Below are positions 45,001 to 60,000 of a stretch of 64,000 nt of DNA, one piece after another; position 1 is the stretch's first letter, and every line of letters starts with the position of its first letter. The notes under the pieces are model-generated. The model did no database searches. It was not told where the DNA came from and saw only the letters and a program-made list of their open reading frames with translations. The stretch is taken from NCBI GenBank assembly GCA_024234165.1, contig JACKOP010000001.1:682001-746000 (forward strand). Reading direction: 5' to 3'. The position numbers were made by a program, and so were the translations under genes. The DNA is from Pseudomonadales bacterium (GTDB lineage: Bacteria > Pseudomonadota > Gammaproteobacteria > Pseudomonadales > UBA5518).

Positions 45001-48000
45001 GCGCTGCCCGGCCGTGAGCTGCTTCGGCGAGAACGGCAGATCGACGCTGGAGGCACCGGACATCCAGTCCGAGGTCCAGATCCGGTTCGGGTTGTGATCG
45101 TCCGGGATATAGGAGGGCTGCGAATCCACCGCCGGTGACAGCCAGCGCTCGACGAGCGGATCGTTGGGCCATAGCCCCTCGCCGGGAGGGAGTGCGCTCA
45201 CGAACACCCGCGCCTTGAAGATATTGGTACCGAGCATCGCGGTATCGACATCCCAGCGGAACTTCAGCGCACCCGGCGCACTGGTGCCGTGCAGGTCGGT
45301 ATCTCCCAGCGGCGCGCGCAGCGTCAACGGATCCAATGGCTGTGCCGACAGGCCGTTCACGATCCGCCCGACCGGGATCGCGTCCAGGTTGATCGGCTTC
45401 GACGGATCCACATCGAACTTGTCGTCGATCGGCACGCGCGTGAAGTCCCGACCATCCGGGTGGATCGCCCTGTCGGTCAGGTTCTTCGTGTCGAACACCA
45501 GCACGTCGCCCGCGGATCGATAGATCGCGTACAGCTTCGCGCCGTCGGAGGACAGCTCGAGATCGGTCGCGAACGACAGTGGAATCGGCGTCGTCGCAGC
45601 AACGATCCGGGCAGCATCCTGGAACGGATCCTTGACGATTCCGATCTTGGATCCGGTCTCGTGGGTGTCCATGTACTCGATCCAGAAGCTCGGATCGTTG
45701 GACCCCACGCTGAGCGGTATGCCCCAGTCGCTCACGTAGGCATACGAGAAATCCGGAGCAATCACCACGTCGTAGGGGTTGCGGACGTACAACTGATAAT
45801 GCTGATTGACATTTTTCGAGAGCTGCAGGTCGATCTGGCGCACGTTCGCAGCAAACGAAGTCGGGTCGTCGTTGCTGATCTCGACCACGCTGAGGCCCTT
45901 GTAGCGTCCGGCTGCAGTACCCAGGCGCGAAACGAAAGCCATGCGCTTCGGATCGGACGTACCGGTGACTCCTACCGGATCGATACCACCGTCGAGTCGC
46001 AGGATCTCCTTGTGCCACAGGCGCGGATTGGTCATGGCATTACGCGCCGGGCGATCGTCTTCGTCGACGTTGACGACCAGCACCACACCCGGTTCGCGTC
46101 CGCCCTGCACCCAAGCCTTGGTGCCACCGAACATCTCGGTCGCCGGTGCCGTGATCCACAGGGTCTTCCCGTCCGCGTTCGTCGTGATCGCGTTGATCTT
46201 GTTGTTCGGCGTGGTGAGCGCGATCGTATCGACGATGCGATACAGGTCATTACCGGGGCGGATATCGATCACGTAGATCGCAGACCCCGCGGCCACATAC
46301 AGATAGCGCCCGTTCGGGTCGAGCGTCATCGCGGTAGGCTCGGCGCCGTTCGGCAGCGCGATCAGATCAAGCGTATCGGTTTCCAGCGTTGCATCCGCCA
46401 GCCGCAGCCCCACGCCGTCCACGACCCAGACTCCGCCCGGCTGGTCATTGCCCGCCCGTACCGCGACGAAGGCGCGTGATCGATCGGGAGTGGCCGCGGT
46501 ATCGACGACGTATTGCTTGAGGTCGATCTCCTTGATCACCTCATCGGGACCGCCCTCCTGTTTGGTCTTCAGGTCGAGGATCTTCAGCTTGTCATACTGG
46601 CCGACGAAACCGTAACCACCCTGGTTGTCGATCGCTATCCGTTGACTGCTCGACCAGTTCTGCACCGTCGTGGGATTGCCATCCGGGCCCGGGACCACCT
46701 GTGCCTGCGCACGTTCGACGTAAATCCCGGCAAGGCCGAGCACGACCTGCTTCGGCACCTCGAGCGTGATGGTGTCATCAGCGACTGATGTGAGTTGGGC
46801 ACCACGGGCGTGGACGATATTGTCGCCCTGCTTGAACGTCACCCGCACATCGTCCGGATTCGCACCGAAATTGCGCCCACGCAGCGTCAATATGCCCGTT
46901 TTTGCGTCGAACTCGGTCGTTGGAAGAAGCACGGGTATTCCCGGCGGCGTGCTCGGGGAATCCGGGGGAGCGCTTACGCGAATCGTGCTCAGACCGGCGT
47001 CGACATCCAGGGGCACCTCGACCAATCTGCCGTTTGCATAGCGCGCATACAACTGGATTTTCTGGGCAGTCATCATGAACGGCATCATGACAATGGCGGT
47101 CGCGAGTCCACCGTAGACCATCAGACCGACCAGGCTCCCACTGGCCGTTGCCAGCACCAGCAACTGTGCTGCGGTATACCACGCCGTCAGGTCGAGCTTG
47201 ACGATACGCAGCGGCTGGTTCGCCCGCGCCATCAGGATGTTGCCGTTGTTGCTCAACCCCGGCCAGGGCGGCGATGTCGTACGCACGTAGCCGTCGTCGC
47301 CGACGACGCCGGTGTCGATCGCTGCCCAGTACGACTTCATCTCGCCGGTGATGTCGGACTGGATCTCCTGGAAGAAGTACACGGTCTCGCCGACCTCGAA
47401 CTCGGCACCCGCGGGCACCGCGATCTGCATCGTGCCTTCCAGGTTCGGGTCGTTGACCTCGACGTTGAACGCCGCCGCAAAGTCGACGATATCGGGTATC
47501 GGGGTCGTCAGATCCTCTTCCTGCAAGGTCGTGATCGTGACCGTGGTGCCGTCGGCAACCTGACCCGCACCGAGTGCGATCATCTGCCCGTCCGGCCCCA
47601 GCACCACGCCGCCGCTGGAGCCGACCTCACCACCCGACGATGCGACCACGACCACCGGCACCACCTGCTCGCCCGAGCGGTTGATCACCGTCACCGTGGT
47701 CTTGCCGAGGTTCTTCGCCACCAGACGCCCGTCGGCGTCCACCGTCGCCACGTGCTCGTCGCCGATCACGTAGTAGGTGCCGTCGGCGGCAGAATTCAGG
47801 TACATGCCGTCGCCCCACTGCACGACCATCTGCCGCTCGACGCCGGGCAGCAGCGCGATCGTGTCCGGGTAGGCGTCGATGCCGAAGTAGTAGGTGAACA
47901 TCTCGAGCGCGGTCTGCGGACTGCCGACCGACACCGCGGTGGCCGCGCTGATTTCGCCCCGCGTTGCGCGCAGCACCGTGGTTCCGGTCTTCAGGCCCAC

Positions 48001-51000
48001 CAGTTCGCCGCGCGTGTTCATTGCCGCCACTGCGGGATCGTAGGTGCTGAGGCTCACGTAGCCGAGCGGCAGGCTGACGTCCTGCTCGTCCTCGAAGTCG
48101 CCGGTGAGCTGTACCAGCCACTGGTCACCGGCACGGATCTTCGGTGCACGCAGGTCGAAGTCGACGCTCATCAGCCGTGCGTCGCTGATCGTCACCGTCA
48201 GCGTGACCGGCTCCGACTTGGTGAAACCGTCGTCGGCGTAGAGCGTCACCGTCGCATCGCCGACAAAGCCGGTGTCGGGCTTGAAGTAGAGCGTGCGCCC
48301 ATCGCCCGCCATGCGTACCGTGCCGTGGCTTGCACCGACGATGCCCACGTAGAGCGAATCGCCTTCCGGATCGGAGATCAGGCTGCCCAGATTCCAGTCG
48401 ATATCGAGGTCGACGTGGGTCTTGCGCGTCGCCGCCTCGATCCTGGGCGCAGCGTTCGCGCTGTAGCCGAGCGATGCGAACAGCAGTTGCGTGTCGCTCA
48501 CCGTGAGCACGCCGTCGCCGTCGAAGTCCGCTCCGGGATCGTAACCACCGGTGCGCCGCAGGTCGGCCAGCAGGGCCGCATCCGCTGCATCGACCTTCGC
48601 GTCGCGGTTCACGTCGCCGGCGACGAAGAATTCCAGCGTGTAACTGCCGCTGCCGCTGCCGCCGATGCGCAGCAGATCGAGCGCAGCGCGGTCGACGCGA
48701 TAGAGCGCAAACGCCCGGCCGTCCTCGACCCGGCTGGCGATTGCCTGATGCCCGAGCAGCTCGGGCAGCGCGGGATCGAGCGCCGTCGCGTCGGCAGCAG
48801 TCACGATCACGCCGAGCAGCACGGCGCTGCTGGCCGGCAGCACGACCTCGCTGTCACGCGTCGCCAGGCTGTACAGATGCTCCTCGCCAGCGGCGAGCGT
48901 TGCGCTGCGCGGCGCTGCCAGGTAGCCGAGTGCGGCCCCCAGGTCTGCCTTCACCGGATCGACGCTGACCGTATCGCCGTAGCCGATCGCAGCACCGCCA
49001 CTCGGGCCCGTCGCGAGCGTCAAGCGGTGCGACGCGGGTTCCGCGTAGCCGTAGCGTTGCGAACTCGCGGCCTCGAGGTTGCGTACCGACGCGAGGTTGC
49101 CGTCGATGTCGTAGCCGTAGAGGAAGCTGCGCCCGTCCGGCGTCGTGACCTGGCGCAACGCGCCACTGCCATCGCGCATCCAGCGCAACGATTCGTTGTC
49201 CGGTCCGGTGATGCCCGAGTCGCTGACCGCAAGGCGCACCCCGTCGCTGAACACGATGCCGGTGATGCCACTCGCCGCCGCAATCTCGTAAACCGTGCCG
49301 TCGGGAGCGATCAGTTCGTACTGCGCGCTTTCGGCGCCAAAGGCCGCCGGGTTGTACGGCATGCCGGTCGCAAGATCGTAGAAACGGTCGGCACCGCGCT
49401 GCAGCTTCAGGGCTAGCGAGCGCAGTTGCCAGCCGTTGTCCGCATCGGCAACCCAGGCAGGCGTCCAGTACGCGAAGCCCGGTCCCTCGCTCTTCTGCGG
49501 CGCGAACGTGAATCCGAGCCGCTCGCCATCGGGCGCGGTCAGGAACACCCTGGAACCCGTACGCAGCGGGTTGAACACGCCGCCTGCTTCCGCATCCGTC
49601 GCCGATACGTCGGTCTCGAGCTGCACGTCGCGCAGCGCGAGCGACCAGCCGTAGCCGAAGCTGCCGGCCGTGGCGGTATCCAGCGAGTCGTAGCGACGCG
49701 CAAACTCGAGCGTGTGCCCGCCGATCGTGAACATGAAATCGGTGTCGCTACGCAGGTAGCGACCGCTCTTCGTCGCACTCGCGATCTCCACCAGCGCGCT
49801 CGTCTCGGCAAGCCGACCGGCCACATCGCTTGCGCTCAGGCGCAGCACGTAGAAGCCGGTCTGCAGGCGCTCGGGATCGAGGGATGCGAGCGCCCCGTCG
49901 ACCGTGGCACGCCCTTCGGCGAGCAGCGTCCAGTCCTCGCTGCCCGCACGCGCGAGCTCGAGCCGCCAGGCATCGAGGTTGCGGTCGGCAACACGTCCCG
50001 TGATCGACATCGATGCGGCGATGCGGCTGCCGTTCAGCGCTGCATTCAGCGCCACCTCGGGCGCAGCGCGGTCGTCCACGTCACGCACGCGCAGCATGCG
50101 CTCCACCGTCGTCGTGAGCCCGTCGCGGTCGGTCACCACGGCCTTCAGCACGTAGGTACCGATCGCCGGGGCGCTGATCTGCGCGCGGTTCTGCGCATCG
50201 AGTGCGACCTCGACGCCGTCCATGTACAGGCTGCGCGCGACCACACCCGAGAACGCCTCGGCGAGCACGCTCACCGTGACGGCCTGCCCCGGCACCACCG
50301 GGAAGCCCGGCGTCAGGTTGATCAGCGCAGTCGGCAGCTCCGGCGTCAGCGTGGCACGCAGCGACAGCGGACGCACCGTCGTGGTCTTGCCGTCCGTCAG
50401 CGACACCATCACCAGGTAGTCACCCGCCTGGCCGGCGCCGGGCGTCCACACGAACTCACCGCTCACGGCATCGAGCGTCGCCCCTTCGGGCAGGCCGACG
50501 GCCGAGAAGCGCAGCGTTTCAGCCAGATCCGGGTCACTGCCCGTCAACGTGAAGCGCAGTTCCTTGCCGAGTGCGACCTGGCGGTTGTAGACCGTTTCGA
50601 TCAGCGGCGCACGGTTCACGTCGGCGACGCGCACCACCACCTCGAGCTCGTCGCTCGCCCCCTCGATGTCGGTGGCGCGCAAGCGGAACACGTACTCGCC
50701 CGACTGCTCCTGGTCCGGCGTCCACTCGAAGCGGCCCTCGACCTCGTCGAAGAACACGCCGCGCGGGCGCGTACCCGGCTGCGCCACGCCGTTCTTCGTG
50801 TAGCCGAGCAGCGAGTAGACGATGGCGTCGGCATCGGGGTCGCGTGCACGCAGCCCGAACTGCAGCACCCGCAGTTCCTGGCCGCCGAGCGGTGCGATGC
50901 CGGCCAGCAGCGGTGCACGGTTGGTGTTCGTGACCTCGATCGCGATGTTCTCGCTCGCCACGCCCTGGCCGTCGCTCACCGTGATCACGATGCCGCCGTA

Positions 51001-54000
51001 GCTGCCCGCCTGGAAATAGTGCGGCGTGAACGTCAGCAGTCCGGTCGCGGCGTCGAGCGTCGCACCGGGCGGCAGCTTGCTCGCACTGTAGCTGAGCGCA
51101 TCGCCGTCGCTGTCGAGTGCGTCGAGCTGCACCGACAGCGTCTCGCCCTCGGCCACCGTGCGGTTGCCCACCGGCAGCAGCAGCGGTGCGCTGTTTGCCG
51201 CCCGCGCGACGATGCGGATCGTCTGCGTAGCGCTGCCGACGGGGCCCTCGGCGTCGTTGCCGTCGTCCGTTACCGTGAACGTGACGTCGTACGTGCCGGC
51301 CTGCGCCGCGCTCGGTGTCCACTCGAACACCGCCTCGCCGTACTTCGCACCCGCCGTGAGCGTTGCGCCCGGCGGCAGTGCGTCGGCGCTGAACGCGAGC
51401 GTGTCCTCATCGAGATCGGTAGCCCGGATCGTGAAGCGCAGGAGTTCACCGAACAGCGCCACCTTGTCGCCGATCGGCGTCAGCACCGGCGCCTCGGACG
51501 GTGACTCGGCCGTGATCACGAAGGTGTGGCTCGCGCTCTGGCGCATGCGCACGCCACCGCCGTCGCCGTCGTCGGTCGCGGTCAGGGTGACCACGTAGTC
51601 GCCGCGGTCCTGCGCACCGGGCGCAATCCGCAGCACGCGTGAGCCGTCATCGAGCGTGCGGATCTCCGCGAAGCGCGGCAGCCCCTCGGTCGTGATCTCG
51701 AGCGGGTTGCCATCGGGATCCGCGATGTCGAGCGGGATCTCGAGCACGTCGCCGCGTGCCACGCTCTGATTGCCCCACGGCACGATCACCGGCGCGCGGT
51801 TGGCGTTGTAGACCGTGAGCGGCACGTCGATCGAGACCGTGTTCGGCACACTGGTACCGTTGCCGTCGTCGGTCGCGGTGAAGCGCACCGTGTACGTGCC
51901 GGTCTGCGTATAGCCCGGCGTCCACTCGAACATCCAGGTCACCGGGTCGAACGTCGCCCCCGGGGGCAGTCCCTCGACGCTGATCGTCACGCTGGGCTCT
52001 GCCACCGACAGTTCGGAGATATCGATCAGTTCGCCCGACGCCAGGCGATCACGCGGCACGTAGGCCGGGTTGTCCGGATCGAAGGCAAACGCACGGAAGC
52101 TGATGCCCTGGCCTTCGACGACGGTCCAGTCGTCGAAACTGTCGAACACCGGCACGCCGTTCACGTTTGTGACTTCGACGTGGAAGATCGTCTCGCTGCG
52201 CAGCATCCCGTCGGTTGCCCACAGCGCGATGTCGTAACTGCCGGCCTGTGTATACGCCGGCGTCCACTGCAGCAGGCCGGTGAGCGGGTTCAGCTGCGCA
52301 CCTTGCGGCAGGTTCGGGCTCTCGAAGCGCACCTCGTCGCCGTTCGGATCGAAGGCCGAAAGACGCACCGAAATCGGGTCGCCCTCGCGCACGCTGCGCG
52401 CCGGCACACCGCTGATCAGCGGTGCCGCATTGGCCGGGCGCACCAGCAGGGACAGGGTCTTCACGGTGCTGGTGATGCCATCGCTCGCGACGATGCGAAG
52501 ATCCGGGTACAGGCCCGCCTGGTCGTAGCCCGGCAGCCACGACAGCATCCGCGTGCGGCTGTCGAAGACTGCACCCGGCGGCAGATTGTCGACGTACAGC
52601 GTCACCACCTGTCCGTCGGCGTCGGTGGCGTCGAGCCCGATCTGGAACAGGGTTCCGGCCTGCAGTTCGAAACCGGGCGGAAGATCCAGGATCGTCGGGG
52701 CGGCATTGCCCCCGTCGACGGTGATCGTGAAGCGCTGCTCGGCAAAGCTGCCGCGGCTGTCGTAGACGCGCAGCACCACCGGCGCGAGCGCATCGCTCAG
52801 CGCGGTCGGATCCCAGCGCAGCACGCCGTCCTCGCCGAGCACCATCCCGTCGGGGCCGTCGAGCAGCACGTAGCTCAGCACCACCCCATCGGTATCCATG
52901 GCCTCGATCGCGTAGCTGTAGCTCTCGCCTGCCTTCGCCGTGGTCAGCGCTTCGGAGTCGATCTGCGGTGGCCGGTTCGCGTACGGTATCGCATACAGCC
53001 CGTAGCCCAGATCCGCGCGCTGTCCGGCCGTATCCGCCAGCGTGACGGTACGCACCACGGTCGATTCACCCGGGGCCAGCACGCCGTCGACCAGCCCCTG
53101 GCCGATGTCGAGCATCCACAGTCCGTCGTTCGATACGTCCGCACCGAGCGCCATCCCCTGGAAGTAGCGTCCCGGGTCGAGCACCAGCATCAGCGGCGTC
53201 TGCAGGTTGTAGTCGGTGATGTTGGTCACACGCACGTCGAACGACAGCGTGCCGGTGGCCCGATCCGAGCGGGTGGCGACGAAGTCGATGCGCACCAGGC
53301 TCGAGAAGTCCTGCACACCGATGAACTCGACCGTGTACGGCGCCCGCAAGGGCAGACCGCCTTCCGACTGCACCCGCGACGCGACCGTCAGCGCATAGAA
53401 GTCGGGCTGCAGCGTGTCGAAGCCGAGCGTGACGCTGCGTGTCGCAGCGTCCCACGCGATGCTGGTGATCGCGATCCGACCACCGTTGGTCCCGAGCAGC
53501 GTGTAGTTCTCCGGGTTCAGCACCGAACTCGCACGCGCAGAGCCGCCGGCATCCATGTCCTGGTCGAACACGACCTGGATGCTCGTGAGCGGCAGCGGCA
53601 CGATCACGCCATCAGCGGGCAGGGTACGCACCACGGCCGGCGGCGTCAGCGGCATCAGCACGTCGACCTGCTGCGAGTTCGCGATCAGCACGCGGCCACG
53701 GCTGTCGATCGCCAGCGACTCGGCCAGCGGGCCACCGCTCGCCACCTCGACGCGGCGCAACGTCGCCAGATCCACCATCACCAGCGAGGAGCCGGCCGGA
53801 TCACCGATCGGTGCGTGGCTGCTGACGAACATCAAGCCGGCGAGCGCCGTGCCCGCCTTGCCGAAGACGATCGAGTCGACCGCCGAATCCAGGTGGATCT
53901 GCGCCTTCGCGCGCCCCTTGGCGTCGAAGGTCACGATATCGCCGCGCCGTGGCCAGGTGGTCGCCCACAGCTCGCCGTCGGGGGCGAACGCCAGATCGTC

Positions 54001-57000
54001 CACCCGCGTGTTGCTGAAGTGGCTGAACGTGAGCTTCAGCGGGTCGAAGATCTCGATCCCGTCGCCCGAGGACACGTAGATTTTCCCACTGGACGGATCC
54101 ACCGCCAGCGCCTGCGTCAGGCCCTCGCCGTAGCTCCCCAGCACCGCGAAGGTCTCGGGGTCGAGCTGCAGCAGTTGCCCGCCGCCGGTGGCAGCCCACA
54201 GCCTGCCGTCGAGGTCGTAGGCCAGGTCGTACACCGGCTGGTCGAAGACGACGAAGGGATTCAGCGCACGACCGCCGAACTCGGTGTAACGGTACAGCGC
54301 CCCGCGGTTCGCCCCACCGCTCACGATCACGCTGGTATCGGGCTGCACCAGGATCGCGAGTGGTCCGATGTCGGCGTGGCTCTGCGCGATGCCGGTGCCG
54401 AACACCTCGGCCGTGAACGGTGCCAGCACCTGCCCGAACTGCGAGGGGCGCGACGGCACTGCCGCCGGAATGCCCTGCTCGGCCTGCACGAACAGCGGGT
54501 TCGTCGACGGTGTCGCGCTCGGTGCAGGCGGCACACCGATGTCCTGCGTGGTGCCGCCCACGTCGACGAGCGCACCGAGGTTGAGCTGCGTACCGTCATC
54601 GGGCAGCTTCGCCACGCTGGCCGGACGTTCCTGGTTGCCGGCGTTGTCGGTGGATACCGCGACGAACTCGTAGCTGTGCCCTGCCTCGCCCTCGAACACG
54701 GCCTGCGAGTCCGTGCTCTGGCGCAGCCAGATCTCCCAGTCGCCGCCGTCCTTCGCGACGTAGATCGTGGTGTGCCTGACGCCCGAGCCGTCCGCCCCGT
54801 CGTCCGCACTCCAGCGCACACCGTAGTCCGCGCTGCCGATGCGCTCGAGCGCGAGCGTGGTCTGCGGTGCGTTCACGTCGAGGTACTGCACCAGTTCCGG
54901 CGTGTCGATCGGTGCCGCCGTGTTGAACAGCACGCGCGCGGACGCCCGGATCTCGCGGTTCGTCTCCAGCCCGAACGCCGAAGTCACGGTGTAGCCGACG
55001 CTCCCCAGCCCCTGCCCGTTGGCAACGTTCGGCGCCAGCAGTCCGACCGCGGGATTGCGCACCAGCTCGCCGGTCTGCGGGTCGATCGCCTGCAGCAGCC
55101 AGGTCGCGGTGCCGGTGGTGGCATCGATGCCGGCCGAGACGCGCAGCACGTAGCCGCGCGAGTTGCGCAGATCGAAGTCCCCCTGGAAGTTCGAGCGCCC
55201 GCCCGGCACCTTGATCGTGATGTCGCCGAGCTGCAGGTCACCGAGACGGAACGAACGCGGACTCAGACCCGGGTCGATCTGCGAGACGATGCGGATCTCG
55301 GACGGGTTCGTGGTCGCGTCGGCCGGGTTCTCGAAGCGGATCGTGTACGGCAGCGCACGCTCCGCCGGCAGAAACTGCCGTTCGCCATAGCCCTGCGGCC
55401 CGCTGATGCTCGCCTGGGTCGCATTCTGCGCCGCCAGGCTGAACAGCTTCTGCAACTGCAGCGGCGTCAGTTCGTCCGAGGCCGCGACCGAAGCGTACGC
55501 ACTCTCCGGCACGTTCCCCCACGGGGTGAACACGTTGAATGCCGCAAAGTAGGTCTGCTGCGACAGCCCGAGGTCGTAGTCCTCGAACTCGGGCAACGCC
55601 GGGATCGGGATGCTGTACTCGCCGCATTCGTCGGAAGAACGATCGTCCCAGGCAGCAATCTCTGCCATCTTTCCGGGCGTATTGCCGTACCACTGGCGGA
55701 CCTGCGAGAAGAAGGCCACCAGATCCGCCTGGGTTTCGATCTGCTGCCCGGCCGGGCCGATCAGTACCCCGCTGGCGAGCACCGCCAGCACGCTCACCAC
55801 TTTCGGCTGGGTGCGGATCGGCGGCGCCTCGTCCTCGGGGCGCAGCAGCCCGCCGTCCTCGAGTGCCGCCAGGTACGCGCTGACCCAGGTGTCTTCATCG
55901 GCTGCCAGGTTCAGCAGCGCGGTCGAGGCACTGGCGTCCGCCAGCACCGCTTCACGCAGCGCACGCGCATCGGCCTCCTGACGCGCGACGAACTCCGCAC
56001 GCGTCATCGGCGTCGCCGCCGCGTACACGTTGAACCGGAACGGTGCGAACAGCGGCACACACTTGTCCGGTATCTCCTCGTCGGGTTCCGCCTGCAGGTT
56101 CTGCAGCACGTCGATCACAGAGGAAATCCCGGCGGCCTCCTCCGCGCTCGCGCCCTCGAGCGCATCGAGCAGGCTCGCGATCGCGAGGCTGATCTGCGCT
56201 CGCAGCGCGGCCGGATCGCCCCGCGTGCCGGCCAGCGCCTGCAGGCCGGCGATGAAGGCCTCGCGACGCGCCGGTGACCAGAAATTGCGCGCATCCTCGA
56301 GCGCCAGCCGGATCGCGGCCAGGTCGCGGTCGATCAACGGCTGCAGACCGGGGTACGTCGTCACCGTGAAGCTCATGCCGACGTAGCCACCGGCGATCAC
56401 GTCGAGTGCGTAGCCGGGCGCGAGCATGTAGCCGTCGCGGTTGATCTCGGAGTCGAGGCTGATCCACGGCACGTCCTCGCGCACGCCGTCCGGCGCACCG
56501 CCCACGTTGCTCGCGTACGTGAGGTACGGCAGGCCGTAGACCTTCGCGTTCTCGCCGATCTCGGGTGCGCCGAACTCGAAGTAGACGTACGGCGTGTCGA
56601 CGTTGGTCAGGCTCTGCAGCGAGATTCCGTAGAGACCGGTCTGGCCAGCCGGAACCACGCGCGGGCCACCGAGGCCGATGGTGACGTCGATCGGCAGCGC
56701 CCGCTCGACCAGGAAGCGGTACGGCAGCGTCGCCTCGGCACCGTCGGGGTTGATCACGCTGACGTCGTAGAGACCCTTCTCGCGTCCACGCAGGTCGAAG
56801 GTCGCGATGATCCGCGTCGCGTCGATCACCTCGTAGCGCACCGGCTCGATTTCCTCGATCCCCGGGCGCACCAGCTTCAGCAGCGCCTCGTCGCTGAAGC
56901 GCGCACCGCGCACCTCCACCGTCACCCAGCGGCTGTCGCCGCCCTGGTCGACCTTGATGTCGGTGACCTGGAACGGCATCAGCTCGGCCTTCACCTCGAC

Positions 57001-60000
57001 GTGCCCCTGCGCCGGTCCCGAGAACTCGCGTACCAGCACGTAGTAGGTGCCGGCCTCGGTGCGCGGAATCAGCGCCTGCTGGTTCGCCTGCAGCGGCGTC
57101 TCGAAGGCAGCATCGTAGTTCGAGCCGTCCGGCAACGCCCCGTAGCGCACGAACACCTCGTTCGCTGCGGATGTCTCGTCCGAGCCGACGCTGAAACGCA
57201 GTGTCTCGCCGGCGCCGACGTCCACCTTGTAGAGCCTCGCCTGCCCCGCGCTCAGCGTGGTATCGGTCGCGACCCCGAGGGTCAGCTCCGGCACCGCGAT
57301 CTCGATCGGATCGGCCGAGGTCCGTGCGTTGTTGTCCTCGTCGGCCGCCTCGTAGACCTCGTCGAAGATGTCCGAGCGCACGATGATGCGGTACTGCCCG
57401 TCGAGCAGCGGCGGGATGAACACGTCCTTCAGCTCGGCGGTATAGCTCGCGCCGACCGCGAGTCCGTCGCCGTGCGTGACGCGTCCCAGCAGGCGGTCCG
57501 ACAGGTCCCAGTTGCCGTCGGCGGACAGGTAGACCGAATCGCTCCAGCTCCCCTGCGCCGGGTTCTCGCCCTGGTTCAGCACCGTCCAGCCGAGCGTGAT
57601 CGCACCATTCACGTCGCCACGAGCAGGCATCGAGATGCTCTCGACCACCAGGTCCGCCGGCGGCGGCAGCTCGATCAGCAGCGGCTGCGCCGAGGGACGG
57701 GCGTTGTTGTTCTCGCGTCCGGCCTCGAACACCCTGCCATTCGCAGACCCTGAATCGCCCGGGTCGGTGAGCACGAACACGTAATACGAGCCGTGGAACC
57801 CCGGCGGCAGGCGGATCGGGTCGACCTGCTGGTCGTAGCCCTCGCCTGCGGCAAGCCCGCCGATGTGCTGGATCTGCCCCAGGTAGCGGTCGGCGTTGAC
57901 GTCGAGGAACTCGTCGGCCGAGAGGTAGATGCGGTCGGTCCAGCGACCCTGCAGCGTCGGCGTGTCGCCCTCGCCCCGGTTCTCGACCCGGTACGAGAAC
58001 TCGAGCCACTGCCCGGCGAGCACCCGCTCGGGGATCGTCACACCCGTCACACGCAGGTCCGGTGCCGGGCGCAGGTCGACGTGCAGCGGCGCCGGCGTGA
58101 TGTTGTTGCCCTCGCCGCGATACTCCTTCACCGAATCGCCGCCGACGCGTAACGGCGGCACCCTGGACAGATCGGAAACGCCGCCGCCGACCACCTGTCC
58201 GCTCACGTCGGAGTCGGTGTAGACCAGTACGAAGTAGTCACCATCGACGCCTTCGGGCAGCATGAAGTCCAGCGAACGGTCGTAGCTCGCGTCGGGATCG
58301 AGGTAGCCGTAGCGTCCAAACTCGCCGAGCAGCAGATCGCCGGAGTCGAGCGCCGCGTCCCTTGACAGGTACACGCGGTCGTTCCACGACCACTCGCGCG
58401 TCTGGCGCGTGCCCTGGTTGGTCACGGTGAAGCTCGCCGTCACGGAGGATCCGGAGTCGGCGGTCGCCGGCGTCAGCACCAGGTCCGAGATGACCAGGTC
58501 TGCTTCGCGATAGACGATCGTGGTGTCGGTCTGGCCTGCGTTGTTCGCCAGCCCCGGCGGCTCCCACACGTTGCCAGCGTAGTGCTCGCTCCGTGATCTT
58601 TCGTTGTCGCCGCGCTCATCTTCCGTATCGGGCAGACCCCTGTAGGGCTCCACATCGGTGAACACGTAGACGTAGAACGGCCCCTCGACGCCGGCCGGCA
58701 GCGTGACTTCGGCGCTCGCCGTGTAGCTTTCGCCGCTGCCGAGCGGTGTGGCGTTGTCGTGCACCACGGTAGCGAGGCGCTGCGACTTCGTGCGATCGAA
58801 GGTCGGGTACGCCGAGATCCACACGCTGTCGCGCCAGTAGCGCGTGCCGCTCCAGACCGTGCCTCCCTGGTTCTCGACCGTCCAGCTGATCTCGGCCTTC
58901 TCGCCCGAGAAGTTCGTCTGCGGCGCGATCACCTCGACCACGCGCAGATCCGCTGGCGCGGTCGCGATATCGGTGCTCGTGGTGCGGGCGTTGTTGTTCT
59001 CGTTGGTCTCGACCACGCTCGAGGGATGCGCCGCATCGGTCACCACGGTCACGTACTTGCCGGCCAGCGCAGGCGACAGATCGAAGGTCTGGCGCATCGT
59101 GTAGCGTTCGAGCGAGGCCAGCGTCTGCGGGCGCTCGAAGCTGCCGAGCGTCCACACTTTCGCACCCGGTGCGTTCATGTCCGGCAGGTCCGACACGTAG
59201 ACGGTATCGATCCAGGAGCCGCCCGCCTCGCCCTCGGCGCGGTTCTCCACCGTCCACGACACCGTATACGGCGCGTGCGCCGAGCCGCTCGCGTCGGCCT
59301 GCACGTCGATCACCTGCAGGTCCGGCTTCAGCACCACCGGCCCGATGATGTCGATGCGCCGCGCCTTGTAGTTGTTGTTGTCGAGCTCGTTCGGGTCGTC
59401 CGGGTTGATCCAGTTCGCGAAGGTGTCCTCGAGCACCGCATCGTAGGCATCCGACCACGGCGTGATGTAGTAGACGCCCGACTCGATCTGGTACGGCACG
59501 CGCACCTTCACGATCCGCTCGTAGGACTCGCCGACCTCCAGGTAGCCCTCGTGGCTGAACGTGCCGAGCAGGATGGCGCCGTTGCCGCCCGGGTGCGGAC
59601 GCGTCTTGTCGCGCGTCAACCAGACCGTGTCGCTCCACTTGTCGGTGCTGGTGGTGTTCGAGCCACGGTTCGTGACCGTGTAGCGCACCTCGATCTCGGA
59701 GCCGTAGACGGCCTGCGCCGGCGCCACCACGTCGCTGGTCACCAGATCCGACGGCGGGAACGGGTCGATGTAGATCGCCTGCGCCAGTGTGTTGTTGTCG
59801 TCCTGCGGGAACTCGTCGACGGCGTTGGCCCCGTCGGCGCGCACGATGATGAAACCGTTGCCGCGGAAACGGAGCGGGATCTGCATGGCCGTGGCGAGCG
59901 TGCGGTAACTCTCGTCGGTATCGAGCGCCGAACCGCTGGTGATGCTGCCGATCAGCAGGTCGCCCGAATCCAGCTTCGCGTCGAGCGACAGGTAGACGTT

